Origin: Edaphobacter dinghuensis
GTDB lineage: Bacteria; Acidobacteriota; Terriglobia; Terriglobales; Acidobacteriaceae
Direction: 5' to 3'
NCBI RefSeq assembly: GCF_014640335.1
Contig: NZ_BMGT01000003.1
Span: 1,015,675 to 1,079,674, forward strand
Length of the DNA: 64,000 nucleotides
Part shown: positions 1 through 8,662 of the stretch, one piece after another
Layout of the letters: each line of letters opens with the position of its first letter
Numbering within the stretch: position 1 is the first letter of the stretch
Translations under genes and position numbers: made by a program
The notes under the pieces: generated by a model
What the model saw: only the letters and a program-made list of their open reading frames with translations
The model's database searches: none
What the model was told of the DNA's origin: nothing

Positions 1-889
1 GTCCGAAATCCTGGGTTATACCGACTTGTGGGTTCCACGTCCAAAGATTGCCGGACCAAGCGAGAGCTGGTATAGCTATGGCTGTCAGCGAAGTTGGAGT
101 ATCGGGGCTAAAGATCGGATGATCCAGCGCGAAATAGGCTTCCGTATGCCGCCATTGCAGACCTGCGTGAGCGGTATGAAGGCGGAGCAGAGTGCTATTG
201 GCGTTATAGTAACCAGAATAAGCTGTCGTGGAGGAATTGCCGGATACCGGACTACCGTCGAAATCCACTCGTAGATCAGCATAGCTGCGAGCGCCAAACA
301 AAGTAGGGCCATGGGCGTCGAGCCCGAGAACCGTTTGGCGCACAGAAGCGCCAGTGCTGCCGGATCCTGGAAGCGCTACTGTTGGCGTCGCCGCCATATC
401 GACTGCGCCCGTATTCACAAAACCGTTCAACAACAACAGGCCGGTGACCTTTATCGGATACTTGGATTCACTCTCAACTTTTGATTGTTCCTGAGTCGCA
501 ATCTGAGATTCCTGCATTGCCTGGCGCTCGCGAATATCCTCGATCGCCGCAGAGGTGGCTTCGGGCTTGGCTTGTGACGACGTAGAAGAAGCAGAAGGTG
601 ATTGCGTACCAGCATTTGCTCCGCTTTGCGCCATTTGATGCTGCAATTCATTCAATTGCTTCCGCATTTCGTCCAATTGACGTTGTGACTGTTCCAATTG
701 AGCCTGTGTGCGAGCCATGGCAGCAGTTAATGTCTGGATCTCCTGTGAGAGGTTTTCCTGAGTGGTGGCCTGTGCACAGACAACTTGTACTGGAATTCCG
801 AAAACTATTAGGACGAAGGACAAGGCTTTCCAAGGGCCTCGAAGATCCAGACCGAAGCGTCGAGTTTGGTTATGTCCGCACATTCTCAT
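1..889 (-). CDS. Putative outer-membrane porin, N-terminal part (cut by window edge)
   Basis: This open frame runs from an ATG at 887-889 (or 881-883) to the window edge, so only about 296 residues are visible. The N-terminus is a basic signal peptide ending near VCAQA. It is followed by a coiled coil of about 60 residues rich in Gln, Glu, Leu and Arg, a Ser/Ala/Gln linker, and then alternating polar/hydrophobic segments starting near YPIKVTGLLLLNGFV that look like barrel strands. Coiled coil plus barrel suggests a trimeric DcaP-like porin; this is inference. The start overlaps the 3' end of the upstream histidine kinase gene by about 20 bp, so the two are translationally coupled and the porin is probably the third gene of the regulator operon. 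Confidence 0.7.
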   Translation of the reverse strand, partial: MRMCGHNQTRRFGLDLRGPWKALSFVLIVFGIPVQVVCAQATTQENLSQEIQTLTAAMARTQAQLEQSQRQLDEMRKQLNELQHQMAQSGANAGTQSPSASSTSSQAKPEATSAAIEDIRERQAMQESQIATQEQSKVESESKYPIKVTGLLLLNGFVNTGAVDMAATPTVALPGSGSTGASVRQTVLGLDAHGPTLFGARSYADLRVDFDGSPVSGNSSTTAYSGYYNANSTLLRLHTAHAGLQWRHTEAYFALDHPIFSPDTPTSLTAIAIPALAWSGNLWTWNPQVGITQDFG

Positions 890-2765
890 CTGGGATTACC
901 TGATCATGACGGTTATCTTCTGACGCAGGGAGTGTATTCTGCATTGGAACTTCGCGTGTCACCTTCATCTGGAAGATCGTCTCACCAGGACGGCTGCTAA
1001 GCAAAACGACGTTCCCTCCGTGTTCGATGGCAATACAGTGCGCAAGCGTAAGTCCAAGTCCTGTACCTTTGTGTTTTCCTTCACTCACGAAGGGGTCGAA
1101 AAGACTCTTGCGAATTTTCTCTGGAACGCCCGGACCGTTGTCTATTACATTGACGATAATTTGATGCTCTTGTGTCTCTAGCGCGATCACAACCTTGGCT
1201 GAGGCTCCTATATTGCGGACAGACTGGCAGGCGTTGAGTAGCAGATTCGATATGGCTCGCTCTATCTGCTTTCCATCTACGACGACGGCAGTTTCCGTAG
1301 GTTCGCCATAGTTTGTCGTCAGTGTCACCCCGTCCGCATCAGGATGAGCCCGGACCAGAGCCGTCGCCCGTTCGACCAGAGTTGCCATTAGCTCTGGCTG
1401 CCTCCTAACACTTGTACCGGTCCGGCTGAAGATTAACAGTGACTCAATCATGTCCGTTGTGCCATTCACGGCTGTTCGGATGTCTCCAAAGATTTCGGTG
1501 CGCTCCTTTGCGGAAAGACGATCAGAGGCGAGAAACTCCGAATTGGCGAAGATCGCGGCGAGATAATGCCGGAGATCGTGAGAAACGGAACTCGCCATTC
1601 GGCCTATTGTCGCAAGCCGCTCGGATTCGAGCACCTTCTGATTTGCTTTCTGAATTTCATTACGCATGCTGGCGAAGGCTGTGCTTAACTGCCGCACTTC
1701 TTGAGTACCGTGGCGAGGTACACGGTGCTTGACGTCCCCTGAACCAAACGCGCGAACACTCCGAGAGAGCTCTTCGAGCGGACGTGTCACCAACCGCGAA
1801 ATAACAATCATCAGCATGGTGCCCGAAAGAAGAGCCAGAAGGCCAATGACAAGGACCATACGATCAATCCGGCTGATCGAGCGCTCTGCGGGTTCGAAAG
1901 ATTTCAGAACGACCAACTGCAATGGCGATGTGGCAGTCGCGGAAAGATCCTCGGTGGCTGAGAGAAATTGAGCATTCCCTAGTTTCACTACAGCAGGTCT
2001 TCGGGATATGCCGGAAAGAGCGCTGGATTGCTTCGCCAAACTTGCCTGCACATCTGGCGTAAGCGTACTGGCTACGATTTGACCACCACTCAGAAAAGTC
2101 GCTTCTACCCCGGTTGGCTGGCTGATTTGTCGCACCGTGCGTTCAATAGAAACACCACTCAAAACATATCCCAATAGCGTTCCAGCTTGATCGCTGCCGA
2201 AATAGAGCGGGCGTATCGCACAGGCGTACAGTGATCTACCATCGATCAAATAGCGCTTCGTCGCAGAAGCCAGTAAAATCTTCATTCCTTGGCGAAGCGT
2301 ATTATCGTCCGGAGCATTTCTTGCATAGGCTGCCACAACCCGTCCGCTTGGATCGGCAAGCATAAAGAGATCGGTACCACTGAGTTGCCAAAACTCGGCG
2401 GCTCCATCCTGAATCGTAAGATCGTCTCCACTAGTCATGAGTGCTTTCAGGGTGGGCAATTTTGCAAGGAGGGCATTCTCACGCTCCAGGGCTCCCAGCC
2501 TCTCGGCCTGCAGGTTCTGGAAGGCAACGACCGAGTGATCCAGATCCTGGGAGAAATCGTCTGTCACCTGCTCTCTCAACTGGTGGCGAATCAACAAAAG
2601 ACTAGTTCCGGTCACAAGAGCGATCACTAACGCCATGGTGACGATAAGAAGCACATACGTTCGAAGGCCCTGCTTCTCTCGTGTGCGCGTTACTTGCCTG
2701 AGAGCTTCAGCTTCTGGACATTGGTCGGTATGAACGTCATGGGACAAATTTGTATCCTGCGCCAT
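870..2765 (-). CDS. Membrane sensor histidine kinase
   Basis: This 631-residue sensor kinase is expected to autophosphorylate on His and pass phosphate to the adjacent OmpR-type regulator. In order it shows a cytoplasmic N-terminus, TM1 at about 37-59, a periplasmic sensing region of about 240 residues (Cache-like by layout), TM2 at about 303-326, HAMP at about 327-378, and HisKA with the H box SVSHDLRH (His396). The HATPase domain has the N box around NLLLNACQ (507-514), the G1 box DNGPG (542-546) and the G2 box GTGLGL (567-572). Its 5' end overlaps the response regulator gene by 29 bp and its 3' end overlaps the porin gene. The signal is unknown; the periplasmic domain contains no clear cofactor motif. 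Confidence 0.93.
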   Translation of the reverse strand: MAQDTNLSHDVHTDQCPEAEALRQVTRTREKQGLRTYVLLIVTMALVIALVTGTSLLLIRHQLREQVTDDFSQDLDHSVVAFQNLQAERLGALERENALLAKLPTLKALMTSGDDLTIQDGAAEFWQLSGTDLFMLADPSGRVVAAYARNAPDDNTLRQGMKILLASATKRYLIDGRSLYACAIRPLYFGSDQAGTLLGYVLSGVSIERTVRQISQPTGVEATFLSGGQIVASTLTPDVQASLAKQSSALSGISRRPAVVKLGNAQFLSATEDLSATATSPLQLVVLKSFEPAERSISRIDRMVLVIGLLALLSGTMLMIVISRLVTRPLEELSRSVRAFGSGDVKHRVPRHGTQEVRQLSTAFASMRNEIQKANQKVLESERLATIGRMASSVSHDLRHYLAAIFANSEFLASDRLSAKERTEIFGDIRTAVNGTTDMIESLLIFSRTGTSVRRQPELMATLVERATALVRAHPDADGVTLTTNYGEPTETAVVVDGKQIERAISNLLLNACQSVRNIGASAKVVIALETQEHQIIVNVIDNGPGVPEKIRKSLFDPFVSEGKHKGTGLGLTLAHCIAIEHGGNVVLLSSRPGETIFQMKVTREVPMQNTLPASEDNRHDQVIPDENVRT

Positions 2766-3474
2766 AAATTGTCAGCAGATGCTTCGGATTTGCTGAATCC
2801 GGCTCCAGCTTTTGACGTAACTTCAGGATCTGATTATCCACGGTACGGGTAGTTGGATAGAAATTATATCCCCAGACTTCATTAAGTAGAACATCGCGTG
2901 TGAGGACGCGTTCGGCATTTTCGGTGAAAAACTTCAGGAGTTTGAATTCGTGAGCAGTGAGAACGACAGGCCTCCCACTGCGTCGTACGGTCATTTTCTT
3001 AAAGTCAACTTCACAATCAGCGAAGCGGTAGATCGTCGGAGGTGCCGGCTTACGTTGTCTGCGGATGGCGGCCTGGACCCTGGCTGTGAGTTCCCTTGGG
3101 CTAAAAGGTTTAGTGACATAATCATCGGCTCCCAATTCAAGAAGCAACACTTTATCCGCGACTTCCGTAATTGCGCTGAGCACTATGATCGGAGTTTCAG
3201 TGGAAAGTCCCTTGAAAGTTTGACAGAGTTCTCGTCCGGAAATATTGGGAAGGATTAGATCGAGGATCACTGCGAGTGGATGCTCTCGGCGAAACAAATC
3301 CAGCCCGGTTTGACCGTCGCCCGCGACAATAGCGACATAGCACTCCTCAGTAAAGATCCTGCGCAGCACCTTTTGCATGCGAGGATCATCTTCAATGATA
3401 AGGATGGTGCCGAGGCTGACCGTCGGTAGGATTTCGTTTTGGGCTTCTGTTGTCAATTCCATCTCATGGACCAT
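2737..3474 (-). CDS. OmpR/PhoB-family response regulator
   Basis: The protein has 245 residues. An N-terminal tail of about 22 residues leads into a receiver domain with the acidic pair around ED-D (28-30), phospho-acceptor Asp72 in VILDLILP, Ser100 and Lys122 in TKPF. The C-terminal winged helix (about 145-245) carries the typical EFKLLKF and RTVDNQILKLRQKL recognition-helix region and ends GAGYKFVP. The gene is first in an operon with the kinase and porin. Regulators of this family bind tandem direct repeats with 10-11 bp spacing. Ten promoter regions between 6.08 and 23.47 kb show exactly such repeats, so this protein is the leading candidate for their activator (inference). Its own upstream region has a two-unit copy in the opposite orientation. 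Confidence 0.93.
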   Translation of the reverse strand: MVHEMELTTEAQNEILPTVSLGTILIIEDDPRMQKVLRRIFTEECYVAIVAGDGQTGLDLFRREHPLAVILDLILPNISGRELCQTFKGLSTETPIIVLSAITEVADKVLLLELGADDYVTKPFSPRELTARVQAAIRRQRKPAPPTIYRFADCEVDFKKMTVRRSGRPVVLTAHEFKLLKFFTENAERVLTRDVLLNEVWGYNFYPTTRTVDNQILKLRQKLEPDSANPKHLLTIYGAGYKFVP

Positions 3475-3540
3475 GATCTAGATCCTCATCATTCTATTCT
3501 GTCTGCAATTAAGCCCATTTCTGCTTAAAAGAACACAAAA

Positions 3541-3556
3541 TTACAATCGGATGACA
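3541..3556 (+). promoter_or_regulatory. Two-unit 11-bp direct repeat near the regulator promoter
   Basis: TTACA at 3541 and TGACA at 3552 are exactly 11 bp apart, the same unit and period as the ten stronger sites listed elsewhere. Relative to the regulator gene the repeat points away from the gene, unlike all the other sites. It may be an autoregulatory site or a chance match. Confidence 0.35.
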
Positions 3557-3715
3557 ATTTAGAGATCTTGGATAGGATTTCGCTCTTGTTTGAGGTGCTT
3601 GTGCATGTATTTCGCCAGATCTAACCGTAGCGAATACTCAGTACGCTCATACACTGGCGTCAATCACGGAAATCAAAAGATATTTATCTTCAGCGAGCAC
3701 CCACATTAGGGGTCA

Positions 3716-3739
3716 TTAGCAAGCAATATTGCTTGCTAA
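3716..3739. repeat. 24-nt perfect palindrome after the ligase gene
   Basis: The half-site TTAGCAAGCAAT is followed directly by its exact reverse complement. It lies 40 bp past the stop codon of the minus-strand ligase gene. It could form a terminator hairpin, but no T-run follows on the minus strand; a dimeric operator is the alternative. Confidence 0.5.
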
Positions 3740-3778
3740 AATAGCCGCGAGTAGCATGCCGTTGCCGAGATCTCTCAC

Positions 3779-5068
3779 TTAAGTTGAATCTTCATTTACG
3801 ATCGATAGATTCTGAGAAAATACCGCCGCAGGAAATTGCTGAACAGCCATATTCATGTAGCTTCGCTTCGGCGAGGTGCGCACATCTTCTACCTGAAAAC
3901 TAATCATCACGACCGCCCAGAGTGGAAGCAGTAGATCAAACGGATTGGCTTCAGCCAGGCCACGAATGAGTATAAAAAGCAAGATGCTCTGAAAAAGAAT
4001 CCTTATTGCCCCTGGACGAAGGCTGCGAATTTGTTGGTACAGGCTCCAATATACCTCCGCGAGTATGACGACACCCAGCACGCCATAGGCATAAAACTGC
4101 TGCAAAAATTCATTTTCTGCGTGTCGTGCTTCGAATAGATCTCCTCCAAAAGGAGGTACAATCTTCCACCACGAGTCAAAGCCGTGTCCTATCCACAAGG
4201 TCCACGGATGAGTCGACATTGCGCTCACAACATAAAGCCAGATGGCAGTACGGCCTGTAAGCGTCTCTGCTTGGTTGCCAGTGGTTGTATAGATATTGTA
4301 GTAATTTTCAAAAAGTTTCCAGAAAATGAGTATGAGCGCAATTGCAGTGGTCATAAGAAGAGCTTTTGTCTTCCGGTTAATGGAGCGATCTTTAATAACG
4401 AGAAAGCTTTCGCTCACTAGAAAGGCCACCAACGTTGTCTTGCTCAGGCTGCGAAACAGAGTAATTATGAGAAATGATTGAACGACCCGCCATTGCCCGT
4501 CTCTTTGACGCATGAGATATTGCGCAAAGAAAATCGCGAAGGCACAGAGATTTCCAATCTCATTTGTATTAAAAAACTGTTCATCTCCAAGTCGAAGATC
4601 GGCTTGAGCAGGCATGATCCACGCAACCAGCGCGAGACAACATGCACTCCATATAAATCCCTTCATGAGCGAATGAGACACTCTCAGTGTCGAGTCGCTG
4701 CGAAGGAGCAAAATCATAATCGTGGCGTCAGTGACGAGCCCACACCAATAGACAGTAGAAGTCGGCAGGGAAGCAGTATCGCTCCAAGTTAGGCTGCAAC
4801 CAGAAATCAAAAGGAAAATAACACCCCAACGAATACTCGATAGCCTTAGCATAGAGCGAAACGTCGTGTGCATGGCGCCGAGCGAATCAAAACAGACTAG
4901 AGCAAGCAATAGCACTTCCAGGCCCAAATTTAGTCCAGTGCCTGCACTTGGCTCAATGGCTAAAAGGCGTACGGACATTAGAACAATACATAGACGGAAA
5001 GAGAAAAAAAAACCGACCGCAAATGCTATGCCATTGATTTGCCCGTATTTGACATTCTCTGCGTCCAT
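3779..5068 (-). CDS. O-antigen ligase / Wzy-type polymerase-like membrane protein
   Basis: The start at 5068 gives 429 residues and about ten hydrophobic membrane segments. A more upstream start would overlap the preceding cytochrome gene. The C-terminal half has the Wzy_C layout: a large loop with GRTAIWLY, then HPWTLWIGHGFDSWW and an acidic AENEFLQQF stretch before the last membrane segments. Such proteins polymerise or ligate lipid-linked oligosaccharides at the outer face of the inner membrane. It is the last gene of a unit with the CuA cupredoxin and lipoprotein cytochrome. No other Wzy-like protein is visible for the exopolysaccharide operon at 23.6-33.0 kb, so it may be that operon's polymerase (inference). 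Confidence 0.75.
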   Translation of the reverse strand: MDAENVKYGQINGIAFAVGFFFSFRLCIVLMSVRLLAIEPSAGTGLNLGLEVLLLALVCFDSLGAMHTTFRSMLRLSSIRWGVIFLLISGCSLTWSDTASLPTSTVYWCGLVTDATIMILLLRSDSTLRVSHSLMKGFIWSACCLALVAWIMPAQADLRLGDEQFFNTNEIGNLCAFAIFFAQYLMRQRDGQWRVVQSFLIITLFRSLSKTTLVAFLVSESFLVIKDRSINRKTKALLMTTAIALILIFWKLFENYYNIYTTTGNQAETLTGRTAIWLYVVSAMSTHPWTLWIGHGFDSWWKIVPPFGGDLFEARHAENEFLQQFYAYGVLGVVILAEVYWSLYQQIRSLRPGAIRILFQSILLFILIRGLAEANPFDLLLPLWAVVMISFQVEDVRTSPKRSYMNMAVQQFPAAVFSQNLSIVNEDST

Positions 5069-5124
5069 GATTAAGTCGTTGCGACAACTCCTCACATGCA
5101 AATGACTCAGGCGAAGAATACATA

Positions 5125-5595
5125 TCAGTGCGTGTAAATATCCGGTACTCCCTGGCTGCCGGCAGGTGGCAGATGACGTAGGAATACCACGATCGACCAT
5201 AGTTCATCGTCACTCAGAGTTCCTTTGGAACCCGGCATTCCGGAGGGGCGAATTCCGTAGTCCATGATCCACTTCAGCTGTCCATCCGTATAACTCTGCA
5301 CTTCTGGAGAAGTGAGCAGCGGAATGGGAGGGGATATGTGATCAACGAAGGGGACACCTGTGTTTTGGCCATCCATTCCATGGCAGGCAATGCAGTAATG
5401 CGAAAAAGCTTCCTTTCCATCGGCCCAGGTCTGTGATGTATTGGGCAAGGGGTTCTTTTGATTTTTGTTGCCGATGAAAAAGTGATGCTTAGCGTAAGTT
5501 ATAGTCTTCACCTCTAGCTTCCCTGGAGGACTTGTTTTGCATCCTGTTAATTCAACGAGGAAGATGATAGCGATAACTATAAAAGGGACGCGCAT
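5125..5595 (-). CDS. Lipoprotein c-type cytochrome
   Basis: This 156-residue protein starts at MRVPF. The N-terminus is a lipoprotein signal ending LTGC, with Cys19 as the acylation site, so it is probably anchored to a membrane facing the periplasm. The heme-binding motif is CIACH (Cys68, Cys71, His72) and a likely distal Met lies in PSGMPGS. The C-terminal LSDDELWSIVVFLRHLP helix is typical of class I cytochrome c. It follows the cupredoxin gene by 2 bp and precedes the ligase-like gene by 56 bp. It is expected to carry electrons to or from the CuA protein; the final partner is unknown. Confidence 0.88.
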   Translation of the reverse strand: MRVPFIVIAIIFLVELTGCKTSPPGKLEVKTITYAKHHFFIGNKNQKNPLPNTSQTWADGKEAFSHYCIACHGMDGQNTGVPFVDHISPPIPLLTSPEVQSYTDGQLKWIMDYGIRPSGMPGSKGTLSDDELWSIVVFLRHLPPAGSQGVPDIYTH

Positions 5596-5597
5596 TT

Positions 5598-5963
5598 CTA
5601 ATCCACCACGTGCAGCTTCAAACTCATAGAACCATGACCTGAGCCGCAAAATACGGAACAATGAGCGATAAAATCTCCGGTCTTGTCCGGCGTAAACTTC
5701 ACCTCTGCTGTGCCACCCGCTTTAACCTTGACAGTGACATTGAGATCGCGAAAACGAAGCCCGTGAGCAACATCCACACTCTTTAATACGAGCACCACCG
5801 GCTGCCCTTTTTTCAGAGTAATTTCTTCAGGATTATAGGAAAACCGTTTAGCGGTAATCACAATTCGTTGGGGTGCGATCTGCGTCTGAGCCTGCAGAAC
5901 TGGCAATGAAGCTACTGTTAGTGCTCCTATGGCTAGTGTTAGGAGCAAGAACTTCTTTTTCAT
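5598..5963 (-). CDS. Periplasmic cupredoxin with a CuA-type copper site
   Basis: The 121-residue protein has a signal peptide (MKKKFLLLTLAIGALTV, cleaved after VLQAQ). A cupredoxin fold follows with His67 in VAHGLRF and the cluster Cys102-x3-Cys106-x3-His110-x2-Met113. This is the binuclear CuA ligand pattern of cytochrome oxidase subunit II and nitrous oxide reductase, here without any membrane anchor or oxidase. It heads a unit with a lipoprotein cytochrome c and an O-antigen-ligase-like gene, 119 bp downstream of a four-unit regulator site. Electron transfer in the periplasm is well supported; the physiological partner is not known. Confidence 0.88.
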   Translation of the reverse strand: MKKKFLLLTLAIGALTVASLPVLQAQTQIAPQRIVITAKRFSYNPEEITLKKGQPVVLVLKSVDVAHGLRFRDLNVTVKVKAGGTAEVKFTPDKTGDFIAHCSVFCGSGHGSMSLKLHVVD

Positions 5964-6082
5964 AATTTCTCCTTGAAGGTGTCGTTGTATGGGCGTTCGA
6001 AGTGATTGACACTGAAGGACTTTCTTTGCTGACACATCTACCACTCTTCTTGTTTTACCGTAGCGGCTTCTGGCATAACGCT

Positions 6083-6120
6083 TGTCATACGGTCGTTACT
6101 CAATTGTCAGAATGCTGTCA
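6083..6120 (-). promoter_or_regulatory. Regulator site 1: four 11-bp-phased repeats before the cupredoxin operon
   Basis: Read toward the cupredoxin gene, the units are TGACA (6120-6116), TGACA (6109-6105), TAACG (6098-6094) and TGACA (6087-6083), each exactly 11 bp apart. A CTACGG element follows about 24 bp after the start of the last unit, so that unit sits where a -35 box would be. It probably controls cupredoxin, cytochrome and ligase together. Confidence 0.75.
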
Positions 6121-6151
6121 CCTAAGGTTCGGTGTAGGGAGCGCGAGTATG

Positions 6152-6445
6152 CTAGGGATTAAGAAACCGTAAAAGAGCCTCGTAATCTGCCTCACTAAGG
6201 TTGGCGCGTACACGCATGTGCCTGACGATCGTACCGGAAATGCCCGACGAGAAGCCTTCTGGCGCATTGTGGCATCGGGAGCAATTCTGCTTAAAAACCT
6301 GTTGTCCCCGATCTGGATTGACGGCATGCACGGCCTTGGTAGAGAGGGGAGGATGCTGCTGCTGAGGCGGACTCTTCGTCTGACCTGTGACGGCAGTTGC
6401 TGCAAGTGCAAGACATTCCACCATAACTAGCTGGATGCGCGTCAT
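6152..6445 (-). CDS. Small periplasmic c-type cytochrome
   Basis: The 97-residue protein has a signal peptide (about 1-21), a short Gln/Pro-rich linker and one heme motif CSRCH (Cys55, Cys58, His59). The likely distal ligand is the Met in IVRHMRVR. The C-terminal helix LSEADYEALLRFLNP is typical of the fold. Length fits a mono-heme class I cytochrome. It lies directly upstream of the cupredoxin unit, but site 1 is between them, so it is probably transcribed separately or reads through. A good ribosome-binding sequence (GGAGGAA) precedes the ATG. Confidence 0.87.
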   Translation of the reverse strand: MTRIQLVMVECLALAATAVTGQTKSPPQQQHPPLSTKAVHAVNPDRGQQVFKQNCSRCHNAPEGFSSGISGTIVRHMRVRANLSEADYEALLRFLNP

Positions 6446-6825
6446 TGTTCCTCCTATTAGAGATCAATATTTAATTCAATCGATTAGAATCCCGTGACAA
6501 CACAGAACAGGTACGAGCGTTATTACGAGAAACCTGGGACTATGAGCTATCGGTCAACGCCGTATCTATAAATACGGTAAGAATTCTAGGAAAAAGTTAT
6601 GTCATGGAAGCGTCTGAAGTTTGTAACTAAATTGTCCTTTTGGGAAGGCGCGACATCGCAAGAAAATTGTTACGCTGATATCTTCAGTCTGATCTTCATT
6701 AGCCGTGTTGACGGTGTCTTCTGTTAAATCGCAAGCAAAATGATAAAGACTTCGATTACTTTCTGAACCGAGCCGCGCAACAAGAATTATCGATGATAAA
6801 GTGTCTCGGTATTCAAGGATGCTGC
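6446..6825. other. Intergenic region between divergent cytochrome and ABC-transporter genes
   Basis: No credible gene is seen in this stretch; a minus-strand frame in 6602-6931 has no recognisable features and overlaps the transporter. It contains a short inverted repeat (CCGTAT and ATACGG arms, 6560-6577, six-base loop) and should hold the promoter of the minus-strand cytochrome gene. Confidence 0.5.
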
Positions 6826-6891
6826 GCACACTTCGATGACATTTTGTTGACATTTCAACGACCCAAGCCTGACAACTACGAGACGCACAGA
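6826..6891 (+). promoter_or_regulatory. Regulator site 2: six 11-bp-phased repeats before the ABC exporter
   Basis: Units at 6826 (GCACA), 6837 (TGACA), 6848 (TGACA), 6859 (CGACC), 6870 (TGACA) and 6881 (AGACG) are each 11 bp apart. This is the longest run in the window. A GATAGC element at about 6893 could be the -10. That would put transcription start very close to the GTG start of the transporter gene. Confidence 0.8.
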
Positions 6892-6907
6892 TTGATAGCT
6901 TTGAGTA

Positions 6908-8662
6908 GTGAGCAACCAAGTGTCTAGACATCCTGTCAATAATGCTGCCGAGGTTGGCGATTCTACTGTATTCAGTGGAAATTTGGACATAGCGATAAGG
7001 CTCTTAAGAAGACGGCAGCGGATTGCGCTTGTGCTGATAACCCTGGAGAGGATCATGGTTGGCTTCTGCGACCTTGCCGTTGCAGCAGCAATGTATCTGC
7101 TGTTTCTTTTATTACAAGGACGCCCACCAGTACATCAGTTCTGGTGGGCACCAAAGAAAACTCTTTACGTAGCTGAGATCACGGTTATTCTTGTTCTTCT
7201 TCGTGCCTTGATGGATCTGTTGTCGACACGCTCCATCATTCACCAGATACAGAAACTCTGTACAGATCTGCTTCTTCGGTTGACACAGGGCTATAACGAG
7301 ATGCATTGGGGGCGGTTCGTTGAGTCCAACCGCAGTGAACTTTCGAACCACGCTCTTTACTCTGCGCGCGAAGCCGCCGAATTTTATCATCGCTGCATTG
7401 AGTTTACAGCGGCTGTAATAATCGTAGCCGCCATGACTGCAGCGCTTGTATACCAGAGCCCAATCGCGGCATGTGGATTTGCTTTTGCGCTTAGTGCATT
7501 TTATGGATTCCATCAACTGTTTATCCGGAACAGGCTTCAACTGGCAGCGGAAAATCGTGAGATATCGCTGCGTATGCTTCAGAAGAACTTGGCAGATATC
7601 TTCTCGTCGGGAAAGGAGATTCGCACTTACGGAAATCAGGCATTCTTTCATAACCGAATTCGAGGACAGGCAGAACAGGTAGCGGCCAGTAGTTTCCGTA
7701 TCAAATTCCTTCCACAGATTGCGAGCAGCATAGCTGATCAAGGTGCAGTGCTGCTCTTCCTCTGTATTATTGTTGCCGTTCAGCTCCGTCATGGAGATGC
7801 ACGTCAGTTGTTGTCGCTTCTGGCGTTTTATTTCGTACTTTCTCGGCGCATGATTCCCCTCATTAGCCAAATCTCAGTCATTGTTGGTCATATAGAAAGT
7901 TCTTACGAGAATGTACGGATAGTAGACACCGAATTGAATGAGTGCCATAAATACCGTGCATGCGTATCACCGGTTCGACAGCCCGACTCCGGCTTTGTCG
8001 CACAAATTAAAGACGTGAGTTTCTCTTTCCGCAAAGGTACGCCAATCTTACGAAATGTGAATCTTCTTTTGCGGGAGGGTGAGACGGTCGTACTTCACGG
8101 ACCATCCGGAATTGGTAAAAGTTCTCTGCTCAACTTGATTGCTGGCGTATCGCAACCTGCAACGGGGATGATACAAGTTGACCGTACGAGTATCGCGTAT
8201 GTACCACAGGAGATCGTGCTTCTAGACGATTCGATACGGAGCAACCTGCTGTTCGGACTACCGGATAAGAGTAAAGATGAGTTGATGAGAGCGCTTTCGA
8301 CTGCACAATTGGCGGGATTTGTGGCAGCACAGCCGCTCGGGCTGGAAACAAGCGTAGGCGATAACGGAGCTTTATTTTCGGGTGGGCAGCGGCAAAGGCT
8401 GGGTCTTGCACGTGCTATATTGCGCGGAGCCAAGTTACTACTTCTAGATGAAGCTACCTCCGCACTGGACGCAGAGAACGAGCGACAAATACTCGATAAT
8501 CTAAGTGCCTCCGGCAACGCAGTCTTACTTGTAACGCACCGCGTTCACACGCGGGCCTTTGGTCACCGGGTGTTCAAGCTTCAGGGAGGTTGTCTGATAG
8601 AAGAATTTCCTCAGTTGATATCAGATAATGAGCAGCCAATAATAGCCGACATCGAATGCTAG
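6908..8662 (+). CDS. ABC exporter, fused membrane and ATPase domains
   Basis: The 584-residue half-transporter has about six membrane segments in the first 330 residues. The nucleotide-binding domain has Walker A GPSGIGKSS (about 398-406), a Q-loop near YVPQEIV, signature FSGGQRQR (about 489), Walker B LLLLDEATSALD and the switch VTHR. The layout is that of MsbA/peptidase-less exporters that work as dimers and move lipids, peptides or small hydrophobic products outward. The GTG start at 6908 is uncertain because the upstream promoter elements come so close; a TTG at about 6983 after AGTGGA is an alternative. Its place beside a tailoring-enzyme set and its shared regulator site suggest that it exports that product (inference). 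Confidence 0.88.
   Translation: MSNQVSRHPVNNAAEVGDSTVFSGNLDIAIRLLRRRQRIALVLITLERIMVGFCDLAVAAAMYLLFLLLQGRPPVHQFWWAPKKTLYVAEITVILVLLRALMDLLSTRSIIHQIQKLCTDLLLRLTQGYNEMHWGRFVESNRSELSNHALYSAREAAEFYHRCIEFTAAVIIVAAMTAALVYQSPIAACGFAFALSAFYGFHQLFIRNRLQLAAENREISLRMLQKNLADIFSSGKEIRTYGNQAFFHNRIRGQAEQVAASSFRIKFLPQIASSIADQGAVLLFLCIIVAVQLRHGDARQLLSLLAFYFVLSRRMIPLISQISVIVGHIESSYENVRIVDTELNECHKYRACVSPVRQPDSGFVAQIKDVSFSFRKGTPILRNVNLLLREGETVVLHGPSGIGKSSLLNLIAGVSQPATGMIQVDRTSIAYVPQEIVLLDDSIRSNLLFGLPDKSKDELMRALSTAQLAGFVAAQPLGLETSVGDNGALFSGGQRQRLGLARAILRGAKLLLLDEATSALDAENERQILDNLSASGNAVLLVTHRVHTRAFGHRVFKLQGGCLIEEFPQLISDNEQPIIADIEC

Larger units (their letters stand above)
3475..3778. other. Intergenic region upstream of the regulator operon
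   Basis: This 304-bp stretch lies between the end of the ligase gene and the start of the response regulator gene, both on the minus strand. No gene is visible. It holds a two-unit TGACA-type direct repeat (3541-3556) and a 24-nt perfect palindrome (3716-3739), and should contain the promoter of the regulator-kinase-porin operon. Confidence 0.6.

Noticed and set aside
6602..6931. Minus-strand frame of 109 residues upstream of the ABC transporter
   Set aside because: It overlaps the six-unit regulator site and the transporter start and has no start signal or family features.
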